Source: Gp1-AA122 sp035631655 (lineage in GTDB: Bacteria; Acidobacteriota; Terriglobia; Terriglobales; Acidobacteriaceae). From it: a DNA stretch of 64,000 nucleotides. Shown one piece after another: positions 29,014-35,998 of the stretch. The DNA lies in assembly GCA_035631655.1 (NCBI GenBank), contig DASQIH010000069.1, positions 1 through 64,000 of the forward strand, written 5' to 3'. Each line of letters opens with the position of its first letter. Position 1 is the first letter of the stretch. The notes beneath the pieces were generated by a model, which was not told the origin of the DNA, made no database searches, and was given only the letters and a program-made list of their open reading frames with translations. A program made the translations under genes and the position numbers.

Positions 29014-29436
29014 ATGGATAGACCAAGGGTCATACTCGGAATTCCCATCGTCATTATGTTCATCGCCTCGATAGCCTGCAGCAGTCCGCAGTCCACACGT
29101 GCAAAGACTTCGTCCACCAACACTCCGAGTGGAGCGGAGTTGTATGCCGCTTACTGCGCGACATGTCATGGCGCCGATGGCAAAGGCAATGGCCCCACGG
29201 CGCCCGCGCTCAAAGTCCGGCCTCCGGACCTGACCGTATTGGCCAAACGAAGCCGCGGGAGGTTCCCGGAAGGCGATGTCTACCAGATCATCAAGTGGGG
29301 CGGGGGAATCATCGGGCATGGCTCCAAAGAGATGCCCGTGTGGGGAACTGCATTTAAGTCAGCGAGTGACGAGACTGAAGTGAATTCGCGGATCAAAGCC
29401 CTGACCCAGTACATCGAATCCATCCAGGCACGGTAA
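29014..29436 (+). CDS. Class I cytochrome c, predicted lipoprotein
   Basis: The protein has 140 residues from the ATG at 29014, which has GGAGG 11 bases upstream; an in-frame ATG at 28996 would add six residues. A lipobox (ASIAC, Cys22) ends a short signal peptide, so the mature protein should be lipid-anchored in the periplasm. CATCH at 48-52 binds one haem c. The distal axial Met is probably in KEMPVWG, as in small cytochromes of the c552/c6 type. It is a monocistronic gene closed by a terminator at 29450-29512. Its partner is not evident. Confidence 0.9.
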   Translation: MDRPRVILGIPIVIMFIASIACSSPQSTRAKTSSTNTPSGAELYAAYCATCHGADGKGNGPTAPALKVRPPDLTVLAKRSRGRFPEGDVYQIIKWGGGIIGHGSKEMPVWGTAFKSASDETEVNSRIKALTQYIESIQAR

Positions 29437-29449
29437 GCGTTTACATCCA

Positions 29450-29512
29450 ACCGCCGAGATCACTGAGACCGCAGAAAAGATCGATTCTTACTCGGCGGTA
29501 AATGTTTTTTTT
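29450..29512 (+). terminator. Intrinsic terminator after the cytochrome c gene
   Basis: The arms ACCGCCGAG (29450-29458) and CTCGGCGGT (29491-29499) are perfect complements with a 32-nt loop, followed by AAATG and eight Ts (29505-29512). The loop is longer than usual, but the T-run is strong. It lies between convergent genes and may serve mainly the plus strand. Confidence 0.65.
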
Positions 29513-29517
29513 CGAAG

Positions 29518-30513
29518 CTAGCTGGTTGTAACCGTCTGCGGAAACGCGTGCTCGGCCACCATCTTCAGAGCCTCGGTCCCGCGCACCTCATTGTCAAATA
29601 GCGGCAGCACGGCCCGGACATTGTCGAAATCCCGCCAGATCTCCTGCATATAGGAATCCTGCATAGCGACCCGGTTCTTCACGAATTCGGGCGCATCGGG
29701 ACGGACCTGATCTTTCTGGATGACCATGTTGACCACGACCCCGCCCACCGGAATCCCGAAATCGTGGAACCAGTTGATGAACCGCTTGATCACGGCGATG
29801 GGCAGCGCCTCCGGCAGAGTGACAAAGAAGAAGGCGGTCTGTTCGGCATCGGTGAGCAGTTCGCGGGCGTGGCCGATGCGCTCGCGGAACGACAGCAAAT
29901 ACTCCATCAGCGGGTCAGCCTCTTTTTTCTTGGTGAACGAGAACAATTCGCGGAGCGACTGGGCTTCCTCGCGTGACTTCACCATTTTGTTCACCCACAT
30001 CGAATAGACCTTGCTCATGCCCAGAAGACGGCGGGCATTGGCGGTGGGTGCCGTGTCGAACACGTAAACGTCGTATTCGTTCTTAAACATCAGGTCCACC
30101 ATGTTCTCGAACATAGCCGATTCTTCGAACGCAGGATTCATGGTGGCGCTCTCGACGAATGCATCCGCCTGGGTGGAAATTTCCGCGAATTTCAGGAACC
30201 AGCGGATTTTGGTCTTGATGTCCTGCTTGGACCGCTCGATGGTTTCTTTCGTGTCGATCTCGTAGGCCCAGAGGTTGGGCACGCCTTTGACTGCCGTCAG
30301 CTGGCCATAGACATTCTGGTCGAGCAGTCCGCTGAGGCTGTGCACCGGGTTGGTGGACGCTAGGATCGTGCGACGGCCCTGCTGCGCCATTTGCATGGCG
30401 GTTACGCCGGCCATCACCGTCTTGCCGACTCCGCCCTTGCCACCGAAAAACAGGAACTTCAGCTTGGGATGCGTTCCTACAAATTCCGTCAGGTTCTGCT
30501 TGATCTCAGACAT
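29518..30513 (-). CDS. ArsA/Get3-family ATPase, first paralogue (deviant switch I)
   Basis: The protein has 331 residues. The deviant Walker A GGKGGVGKT (24-32) defines the ArsA/Get3/MinD class of dimeric ATPases. Switch I reads STNPVHSL (53-60), with Asn where ArsA and Get3 have Asp. Switch II is intact as DTAPT (153-157). A helical insertion follows (about 165-225). There are no cysteines at all, so neither the ArsA metalloid site nor the Get3 zinc CxxC exists. ArsB and ArsR genes are also absent nearby. It starts 1 bp after the stop of a second ArsA-like gene (TGA T ATG). The likely role is nucleotide-driven handling of a hydrophobic client, perhaps the small neighbouring proteins; that is inference. 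Confidence 0.85.
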   Translation of the reverse strand: MSEIKQNLTEFVGTHPKLKFLFFGGKGGVGKTVMAGVTAMQMAQQGRRTILASTNPVHSLSGLLDQNVYGQLTAVKGVPNLWAYEIDTKETIERSKQDIKTKIRWFLKFAEISTQADAFVESATMNPAFEESAMFENMVDLMFKNEYDVYVFDTAPTANARRLLGMSKVYSMWVNKMVKSREEAQSLRELFSFTKKKEADPLMEYLLSFRERIGHARELLTDAEQTAFFFVTLPEALPIAVIKRFINWFHDFGIPVGGVVVNMVIQKDQVRPDAPEFVKNRVAMQDSYMQEIWRDFDNVRAVLPLFDNEVRGTEALKMVAEHAFPQTVTTS

Positions 30514-30514
30514 A

Positions 30515-31498
30515 TCAGTGTCTCCCGTTGCCGTACATCAACCCGGCCAGCTTCTCGATCATAGGTAGTCCCGTGACGTCCCGTTCCAGCTCGGGCACGC
30601 GGGCAATTACCTGGTTCCCGAATGTCTTGTCGATTTCTTCCAGGTAGCGGCCCTGCATCTTCATGCGATTTTGCAGGTAAGCCGGAATACCCTTGCCGAC
30701 GAGGTCCGCAGGTAACACTCGGTTGACCACGTAGCCGGCAATCGGCACATCGAACTTGGCGAACAACTGCGCTGCCTTTGACGTATCGAGGATGATCATC
30801 TCCTCCGGAACGACGACAAAGAAGAATGCCGTTTTCTGCCGGTCGGTGAGAATGCTGGAGGACTGGTTGATGCGGTTCTTGATGTACTGCAACTCGGTCA
30901 AAATGTGGTCTTCTTCCGTAGTCTTCTGGCGCTTGATGCGCGCCACCATCTCCTCGTGCTCGCGCATTTCTTCGCGGAGCTTAGTGATGCGGTTAATCCA
31001 CTCGTCGTAAACCTTGGCCATCGAGAGGTAATAAAGTGCGTGCCCCAGCGGGACCAGGTCGTAGATGTAGTAGTCGTACTCGCCGCCCACCACGATGTCT
31101 ACGACCGCGTCGAAGATGGCCGACTCTTCCATGGCCGGTTCGGCCGACGCAGCCTGGATGTAGTGCTCGATTTCTTCCGGCACCTGCTCCAGTCCATACA
31201 TATCGGTGATCTTCTTACGGATCTCGTTCTGATAGGCGCGGATGTGGCTGTCGGCGTCAATCTCCTGGGCAAAAAGGTTATCCATCACTTTGACGGGACC
31301 CTTGCCGTAGATATCTCTCTGGAAAATGTCGCTGAGCGAAGCCTGGGGATCGACTGAGAAGACCAGCACTTTGTGTCCGTGCTGTGCCAGCCAGAAGGCG
31401 GTGGCGGCAGAGAAGGTGGTCTTTCCCAATCCGCCTTTCCCGCCGAACATGATGTAACGCCTGTCCTTGTTTTGTTCAAACGTCTCTTGGAGTGACAT
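30515..31498 (-). CDS. ArsA/Get3-family ATPase, second paralogue (deviant switch II)
   Basis: The protein has 327 residues. Walker A is GGKGGLGKT (19-27). Switch I keeps the Asp-Pro (VDPQASLSD, 49-57). Switch II has changed from DTAPT to DLVPLGHAL (147-155). A charged, helical region lies at about 170-210 (REEMREHEEMVARIKRQ). No cysteine is present. It is only distantly similar to the ATPase encoded immediately downstream, so the pair is ancient rather than a fresh duplication. Together they resemble the two halves of ArsA encoded as separate subunits. It lies 35 bp downstream of a small membrane-type gene in the same orientation. Confidence 0.85.
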   Translation of the reverse strand: MSLQETFEQNKDRRYIMFGGKGGLGKTTFSAATAFWLAQHGHKVLVFSVDPQASLSDIFQRDIYGKGPVKVMDNLFAQEIDADSHIRAYQNEIRKKITDMYGLEQVPEEIEHYIQAASAEPAMEESAIFDAVVDIVVGGEYDYYIYDLVPLGHALYYLSMAKVYDEWINRITKLREEMREHEEMVARIKRQKTTEEDHILTELQYIKNRINQSSSILTDRQKTAFFFVVVPEEMIILDTSKAAQLFAKFDVPIAGYVVNRVLPADLVGKGIPAYLQNRMKMQGRYLEEIDKTFGNQVIARVPELERDVTGLPMIEKLAGLMYGNGRH

Positions 31499-31533
31499 GA
31501 TCTGTCCTTTTATGATTGCTGGTTAAACTTCGC

Positions 31534-31809
31534 TCAGAACATCGCGTCCGATACGTCCTTCTCGCGCAGCATGCGACGCTTCCAGGTGGCGATGTTGGGC
31601 ACCACGTAGGGCAGCAGACGTAGCGAGTAATAGGGTGGCAGGATGGGCACGCCAATCAGGTCGCCCATCGTAATCAGGATGAACAGGTGCTCCATGCTGG
31701 CGCGCGTGCGCATGGCGTAGCGCGACATGTCGTGGGCGCTCATCCCATACGCGATTTCTTTGATCTTGCTGAATAGGCCCTGCTTTTCGTCTTTAGGTTC
31801 GTCTGCCAT
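31534..31809 (-). CDS. Small hydrophobic protein A, paralogue of the 31937 gene
   Basis: The protein has 91 residues. The N-terminal half is charged (MADEPKDEKQGLFSKIKEI). A semi-hydrophobic segment (HLFILITMGDLIGVPILPP) runs into YSLRLLPYVVPNIATW, then a basic KRRMLREKD tail. Nearly every residue from LIT to KRR is matched in the neighbour at 31937. The segment is long enough to enter a membrane once or lie along its surface, and the Pro-rich centre may kink it. I do not recognise the family. Position directly before two Get3/ArsA-like ATPases suggests that it is their partner or client. Confidence 0.7.
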   Translation of the reverse strand: MADEPKDEKQGLFSKIKEIAYGMSAHDMSRYAMRTRASMEHLFILITMGDLIGVPILPPYYSLRLLPYVVPNIATWKRRMLREKDVSDAMF

Positions 31810-31862
31810 AAAGTCTCCTTGAACACTAGTCAGGAGTCAGTAGTTAGGAATCAGCGAAAAGC

Positions 31863-31897
31863 AGATTCCTGGCTGCGCCGCTCGGAATGACAAATTT
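31863..31897. repeat. REP-like element, copy 1
   Basis: This stretch reads, on the opposite strand, as GTCATTCCGAGCG and then AGGAATCT around a short imperfect stem. It is a variant of the repeat at 41905-41936. Short tandem CTGACCAC-type repeats follow at 31900-31932. Both are intergenic, as is usual for such elements in acidobacterial genomes. Confidence 0.55.
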
Positions 31898-31936
31898 CTT
31901 GGCTGACCACTGCCCACTGACCACCGACCACTTTCT

Positions 31937-32209
31937 TCACACTCCATGCAAATGAAACTCTTCCTTATCTGACAAGTCCCGTTCCCGCGATACGCGCCGC
32001 TTCCACGCCGCGATGTTAGGCACTACGTAGGGCAGAATCCGCAGCGAGTAGATTGGCGGAATTACCGGTACACCCAACATGTCGCCCAGCGTGATCAGCA
32101 TGAAGGCGGACTCCAGTTCGCCGCGCATCTCCACCGCCTGTCGTTCGAACTCGAAGGCGTACAGGCCATAGAAAAACTCCCGGATCTTGCGAAACTTATC
32201 GCCCGCCAT
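31937..32209 (-). CDS. Small hydrophobic protein B, paralogue of the 31534 gene
   Basis: The protein has 90 residues. The ATG at 32209 has AAGGAG five bases upstream; an upstream in-frame start lacks one. It shares with protein A the order LITxGD, GVPxxPPxYSLR, LPYVVPNIAxWKRR and RExDxSD, with a different N-terminus (GDKFRKIREFFYGLYAFEFE) and a short C-terminal tail (KEEFHLHGV). The two were probably created by duplication and then kept distinct, as expected for subunits with different contacts. It is the first gene of the leftward ATPase cluster and lies 78 bp from a divergent membrane-protein gene. The function is unknown. Confidence 0.7.
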   Translation of the reverse strand: MAGDKFRKIREFFYGLYAFEFERQAVEMRGELESAFMLITLGDMLGVPVIPPIYSLRILPYVVPNIAAWKRRVSRERDLSDKEEFHLHGV

Positions 32210-32287
32210 GGCACTCCTTCCGTCGCTCACAGGCCTCCGAGGCTCCTCGCGCTGTGCCATAATGCAGTCTGATTCGCGTCACGCTCC

Positions 32288-32917
32288 ATGTCACTCAGCC
32301 TGGCCGTCTTTATCATCGTGGTCATCTTCGTCGTCGGCTGGTTCGCCGTTGGCACCCACTACAACGTTCGCAAGGGCCACGATGCCATGCGTTGGCTACA
32401 GGACGGCCTGCCTCTCATCGGCGAGAAGACCAACCTGCGCTGGCTGGGATCGTCCGTCGTCGAACTGAAGATCCAGCAAGCCAAACCGCCCTTTCGGCAA
32501 GCCGACGTTCTGGTCGTGCTCGAACCGCGGGACGTCGCGCCGATCTGGGCTTCTTCCCGCCTGCGCGGACGCCGTGACCTGTTTATCTTTCGCGGTATCT
32601 TGCGCAACCAGCCCCGACAAGAACTGGAAGCGCTGGATACCTCTTCCTGGTCAACCCGGGGACGCGAACGCCAACTCAAACGCGACAACTGGATGCCTGT
32701 GCCCGTTTCGCCGCCCCTCGTCGCCTATGCGCCCCAGCAGTCGTCGGCCGCCTCCGAACTGCTCACAAGGGCGGCGTTGGACGGTTGCCCGCTGGTGCGG
32801 CTTGCCGTCCATCGCACCGAGCCGAACTTCGAGGTGCAGTGGCGCCTCGATCACCTCCGCCGCCACTCGGCTCGCACAGTATTTCAAACCCTGCAACGCA
32901 TCGCCGAACGTCTTTAG
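32288..32917 (+). CDS. Membrane-anchored hypothetical protein divergent from the ArsA-like cluster
   Basis: The protein has 209 residues. It has one N-terminal membrane segment (about 3-23, LSLAVFIIVVIFVVGWFAVG) and then a soluble, basic, Trp/Arg-rich domain with no motif I recognise (HDAMRWLQDGLPLIGEKTN, RRDLFIFRGILRNQPRQE, WQRL-like end). It is read divergently from the small-protein gene at 32209, with 78 bp between the starts, which suggests shared control. Its 3' end overlaps the convergent cstA gene by 4 bp at the stop codons. A role with the ATPase cluster is possible but rests on position alone. Confidence 0.65.
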   Translation: MSLSLAVFIIVVIFVVGWFAVGTHYNVRKGHDAMRWLQDGLPLIGEKTNLRWLGSSVVELKIQQAKPPFRQADVLVVLEPRDVAPIWASSRLRGRRDLFIFRGILRNQPRQELEALDTSSWSTRGRERQLKRDNWMPVPVSPPLVAYAPQQSSAASELLTRAALDGCPLVRLAVHRTEPNFEVQWRLDHLRRHSARTVFQTLQRIAERL

Positions 32918-34971
32918 TCGGCTGCAGCTGCTGCCGGTACGACCTTGCCGGCCGGCGTGAGCCGCCTCCACGCGTGCCAGGCGTCGTAAGCAATGATGAT
33001 CGCGGCTACGAACAACAGAGCCGAGACCAGGATCATCGCAATCGCGCCAATACTGTTGATGGGCTGCGAAGCAATCTTCGGGTTCGACAGAATGCTGGCG
33101 TACAGGTTGTAAGCCGTCACGCAGATCGCGGCCATGGTGGTCACATACATGAACAGCATGGGCCAGAAGGCGTACCGCGGGCTGCGTCCCACTGACTTCA
33201 GCCAGAGGCTGACGATCAGCAAGCTCAAAGCCGCCATCAATTGGTTCGAAGCCCCGAACAGCTGCCACAAGTAAATCCACGTTCCGCTCAGCACCAGCAG
33301 CAGAGTCAGAGCCATGGAAATGATGGCGGCGATGTGTGGGTTCTTGAAACCGACCCAGGCTTCGCCCAGCCATTCGCCTAGGGTCACGCGCATCACGCGG
33401 AAGACGAGTTGCACCATGGTCAGCACGATAACCACGAACACCCCGAATCCTAGCGCCGTTCCATAAGCCGGCGGAATCGCGCCAAAGGTGACCATGCCGA
33501 GCAGTTTGCCAACGCCGGCAGCGAACGCTCCCGCTCCCGCACCACCCGCGATCGAAACCGCGATTAGCGAAAGCAGGGCCAGCGCGTTCTCGGAGAACAT
33601 GCCGCCGCCACCCACCGGCAGAGCGTCGGTCTCGTATTCCAGTTGGCGCGCCGTGCCGATTGATCCAACCAGCGAGTGCCAGCCGGAAATCGCGCCGCAG
33701 GCAATCGTCACAAACAGCATCGGCCAGATCGGCTGAATCGCCGGCAACGCTTGCAGGATGTTCCCGGCCGCGTCTTTGGCCTGGGTCATCGGCATCCAGG
33801 TCGAGAAGACCTTGGTCTGGAAGGTGACGGCCGTGATCATGTCGGGATTCCCGAGCAGGGCACGAATTCCACCGACCACCGCGCCTAGGGCAGACAATCC
33901 GATGGTCAGGAATGTCACCCAGAACCCGATGTAATTCGTAGGCTGGGCGAACCGCCAGATCGGTAGCACGGTTCCCAGATACGAGAAGCCGAACACAAAC
34001 AGGCACCAGAAGATAAAGGAGGGCAGCATCTTGATGGAGCCGCTCTGGTCCACATACTTAGGCACGATCTTGCCTTCAGGATTGATTACGGTCGTAGCCA
34101 GCCGGGGATCCGCCTTCGTAGGATCGACGACGGTATATAGAGGTTGTCGCCCGCTCAGGCGGTTGATGCCGTCGCTGAACTTCTCCACGACGGAGTTGAT
34201 GGGACCGCCGAAAACCAGGGCCGAAGCTGGCTTGCCGTCTGGGGTAGTGCCCTTGACCGCCGCAATGCCTTTGGCGCCGATCGCCATCGAACCTAGCGTG
34301 ACTACCACTGCCAGCAGGGTTACGAAGATCAGGTCCATCTTCCAGCGATAGAGCATCTGCCCCATCAGCAGGCCCATGACGGCCAGCATCAGGATACCGA
34401 AGGGGACGTCGGCGCGAGGATCGAAGATCCCAGCCATGATACCGACAAATGCTCCGGCCAGCAGCAACAGATAAAAGAAGATGAACACGAACAGGATGAC
34501 GCGCGCCCGTGGGGCAATCAGCTTGTGCGCAATGGCCGAGAGTGAATTGCCGTCATTCCGCACCGCGACCATGATGGCTGAGTAGTCGCTGGCCCAACCC
34601 AGGAAGGTGACGCCCAGGGTGAGCCATAATAGGGCGGGCATCCACCCCCACAAGGTGGCTGCGGCAATCGGGCCGACAATTGGCCCTGCCGCGGCAATCG
34701 ACTTGAAGTGATACCCGTAAAGCACGTTACGGCTGGTAGGCATGAAGTCCACGCCGTCCATATAGAGCCGCGCCGGCGTGGCCTTCTTGGTGTCAGGCTG
34801 GATGACGGTCCGGTCGATACTGCGCGCGTAACGTGTATAGCCCAAATAAATCATCACTGCGCCCAGCACCACGATGATCGGGGCGGTCATCGGTTTCTTG
34901 GTAACCGCATAACCGCCTACCACTAAAGCAGGAATCAGAACCAGGACAAGAATGGAGAGCCGGATGTTCAT
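32914..34971 (-). CDS. cstA: Carbon starvation protein A, peptide/pyruvate-type transporter
   Basis: The protein has 685 residues, the usual CstA length, with a strong ribosome binding site (AAGGAG, seven bases). Family landmarks include the N-terminal YARSIDRTVIQPDTKKATPA, GVDFMPTSRNVLYGYHFKSI, then AGAGPIVGP-like and SDYSAIMVAVRNDG segments. About 16 membrane helices are predicted. CstA proteins import peptides or pyruvate under carbon limitation. An insert near residues 225-320 (SVVEKFSDGINRLSGRQPLY and ADPRLATTVINPEG) is a long periplasmic loop. The small YbdD partner commonly found with cstA is not evident here. The end overlaps a convergent gene by 4 bp. Confidence 0.93.
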   Translation of the reverse strand: MNIRLSILVLVLIPALVVGGYAVTKKPMTAPIIVVLGAVMIYLGYTRYARSIDRTVIQPDTKKATPARLYMDGVDFMPTSRNVLYGYHFKSIAAAGPIVGPIAAATLWGWMPALLWLTLGVTFLGWASDYSAIMVAVRNDGNSLSAIAHKLIAPRARVILFVFIFFYLLLLAGAFVGIMAGIFDPRADVPFGILMLAVMGLLMGQMLYRWKMDLIFVTLLAVVVTLGSMAIGAKGIAAVKGTTPDGKPASALVFGGPINSVVEKFSDGINRLSGRQPLYTVVDPTKADPRLATTVINPEGKIVPKYVDQSGSIKMLPSFIFWCLFVFGFSYLGTVLPIWRFAQPTNYIGFWVTFLTIGLSALGAVVGGIRALLGNPDMITAVTFQTKVFSTWMPMTQAKDAAGNILQALPAIQPIWPMLFVTIACGAISGWHSLVGSIGTARQLEYETDALPVGGGGMFSENALALLSLIAVSIAGGAGAGAFAAGVGKLLGMVTFGAIPPAYGTALGFGVFVVIVLTMVQLVFRVMRVTLGEWLGEAWVGFKNPHIAAIISMALTLLLVLSGTWIYLWQLFGASNQLMAALSLLIVSLWLKSVGRSPRYAFWPMLFMYVTTMAAICVTAYNLYASILSNPKIASQPINSIGAIAMILVSALLFVAAIIIAYDAWHAWRRLTPAGKVVPAAAAAD

Positions 34972-35374
34972 AAGGGAGCTCCTTGAAAGGCCTGTCCGGA
35001 TGCGCCAGTGGGATCGTGAGATTTCCAGACGCGGGATGCGCGGATGTCTGCACGTGGCAAGCGGACGCGGCCTCGGGATACGAACACAGCGTCTTTCCTA
35101 CCAAGCATTTCCTATTGATTACACTACTGGCTGTGACCGACCTCACATATGCGGGTGATGCCGGAGGTCTGCCGCGGTGATTGCCTGACGCTCATTACCG
35201 AGGAGCAGCATCCCGGCACCCTGCGACGGCAATTATCTCTCTTGGTTACTTCAGATAGCAACCAGTCAGAGCAACAGGTACAATCGGCCTCAATCCGCGA
35301 GCTTTAACCGTGAACCATATGCGTTTGGCCCGTCTCGCCGCCCCTGTGCTGATGTTCAACAAGCTTTTCTCCGA
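34972..35374. other. Divergent intergenic region between cstA and the sigma-factor operon
   Basis: No gene is seen in about 400 bp. It must contain promoters for leftward cstA and for the rightward sigma/CHAT operon. I could not assign either. No ECF-type AAC/CGTC promoter pair was recognised, so autoregulation of the sigma gene is not shown. Confidence 0.4.
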
Positions 35375-35998
35375 TTGCACAGCCTCGTGGAGTGGGACGG
35401 AGTTTGGTGCAAAGCGGTGAGATCAAGACCCGGCGCGCCGGAAAGGGCATGGTCGGACGAACGTCTGGTTCGTGAATGCTGCAAAGGCAACCAGGCTGCC
35501 TGGTCTGCGCTCCTCGACAAATACAAGAACCTGATCTTCTCGATTCCCATCAAATTTGGACTTTCTCGGGACGAGGCAGCCGATATTTTTCAGGCTGTTT
35601 CCCTAGACCTTTTGGCAGGGCTGCCGAAACTGCGCGATCCCAAGGCTCTCCCCAAGTGGCTGATGCAGACCAGCTATCACAGGTGCCTGCGCGGGAAAAA
35701 AGATCGCTTTGCGCCACTCGATGACGAGATAGGTGCGAACCTCGGGGATACCAGTGTTCCCGATCTCCCAGAGCAGATGCTTTACCAATTGCAACGAGAG
35801 CAGAGCGTTCGCGAAGCGATGCTTGCCCTTTCACCGCGATGCCATCGGATGATTACCATGCTGTTTTTCGAGAACCCGCCGCGTCCTTACCAGGAAGTCG
35901 CTAAAGAACTGGGCCTGGCCACCGGTTCGATCGGTTTCATTCGGGGAAGATGCCTGGGTAAGTTGCGTCAAGTTTTGGAGAAGAAGGGCTTCAGGTGA
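35375..35998 (+). CDS. ECF-type sigma-70 family sigma factor
   Basis: The protein has about 207 residues. The start is uncertain: TTG at 35375, with in-frame GTG codons at 35387 and 35417, none with a good ribosome binding site. Region 2 covers about residues 25-95 (LVRECCKGNQAAWSALLDKY, DEAADIFQAVSLDLLAGLPKL, then WLMQTSYHRCLRGKK) and region 4 covers about 140-200 (REAMLALSPRCHRMITMLFF, YQEVAKELGLATGSIGFIR). This is the two-domain ECF layout. It overlaps the TPR-CHAT gene downstream by 4 bp, so their synthesis is coupled. It probably directs polymerase to a small stress regulon that remains unknown. Confidence 0.85.
   Translation: MHSLVEWDGVWCKAVRSRPGAPERAWSDERLVRECCKGNQAAWSALLDKYKNLIFSIPIKFGLSRDEAADIFQAVSLDLLAGLPKLRDPKALPKWLMQTSYHRCLRGKKDRFAPLDDEIGANLGDTSVPDLPEQMLYQLQREQSVREAMLALSPRCHRMITMLFFENPPRPYQEVAKELGLATGSIGFIRGRCLGKLRQVLEKKGFR

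Noticed and set aside
29518..31498. Arsenite efflux ATPases (arsA)
   Set aside because: Neither protein has any cysteine, so the metalloid site is absent, and arsB, arsC, arsD and arsR are not nearby.
31810..31936. A CRISPR-like array from short CTGACCAC repeats
   Set aside because: The units are under 15 bp, irregular and in a single spacer-free block, so they are simple tandem repeats next to a REP-like element.
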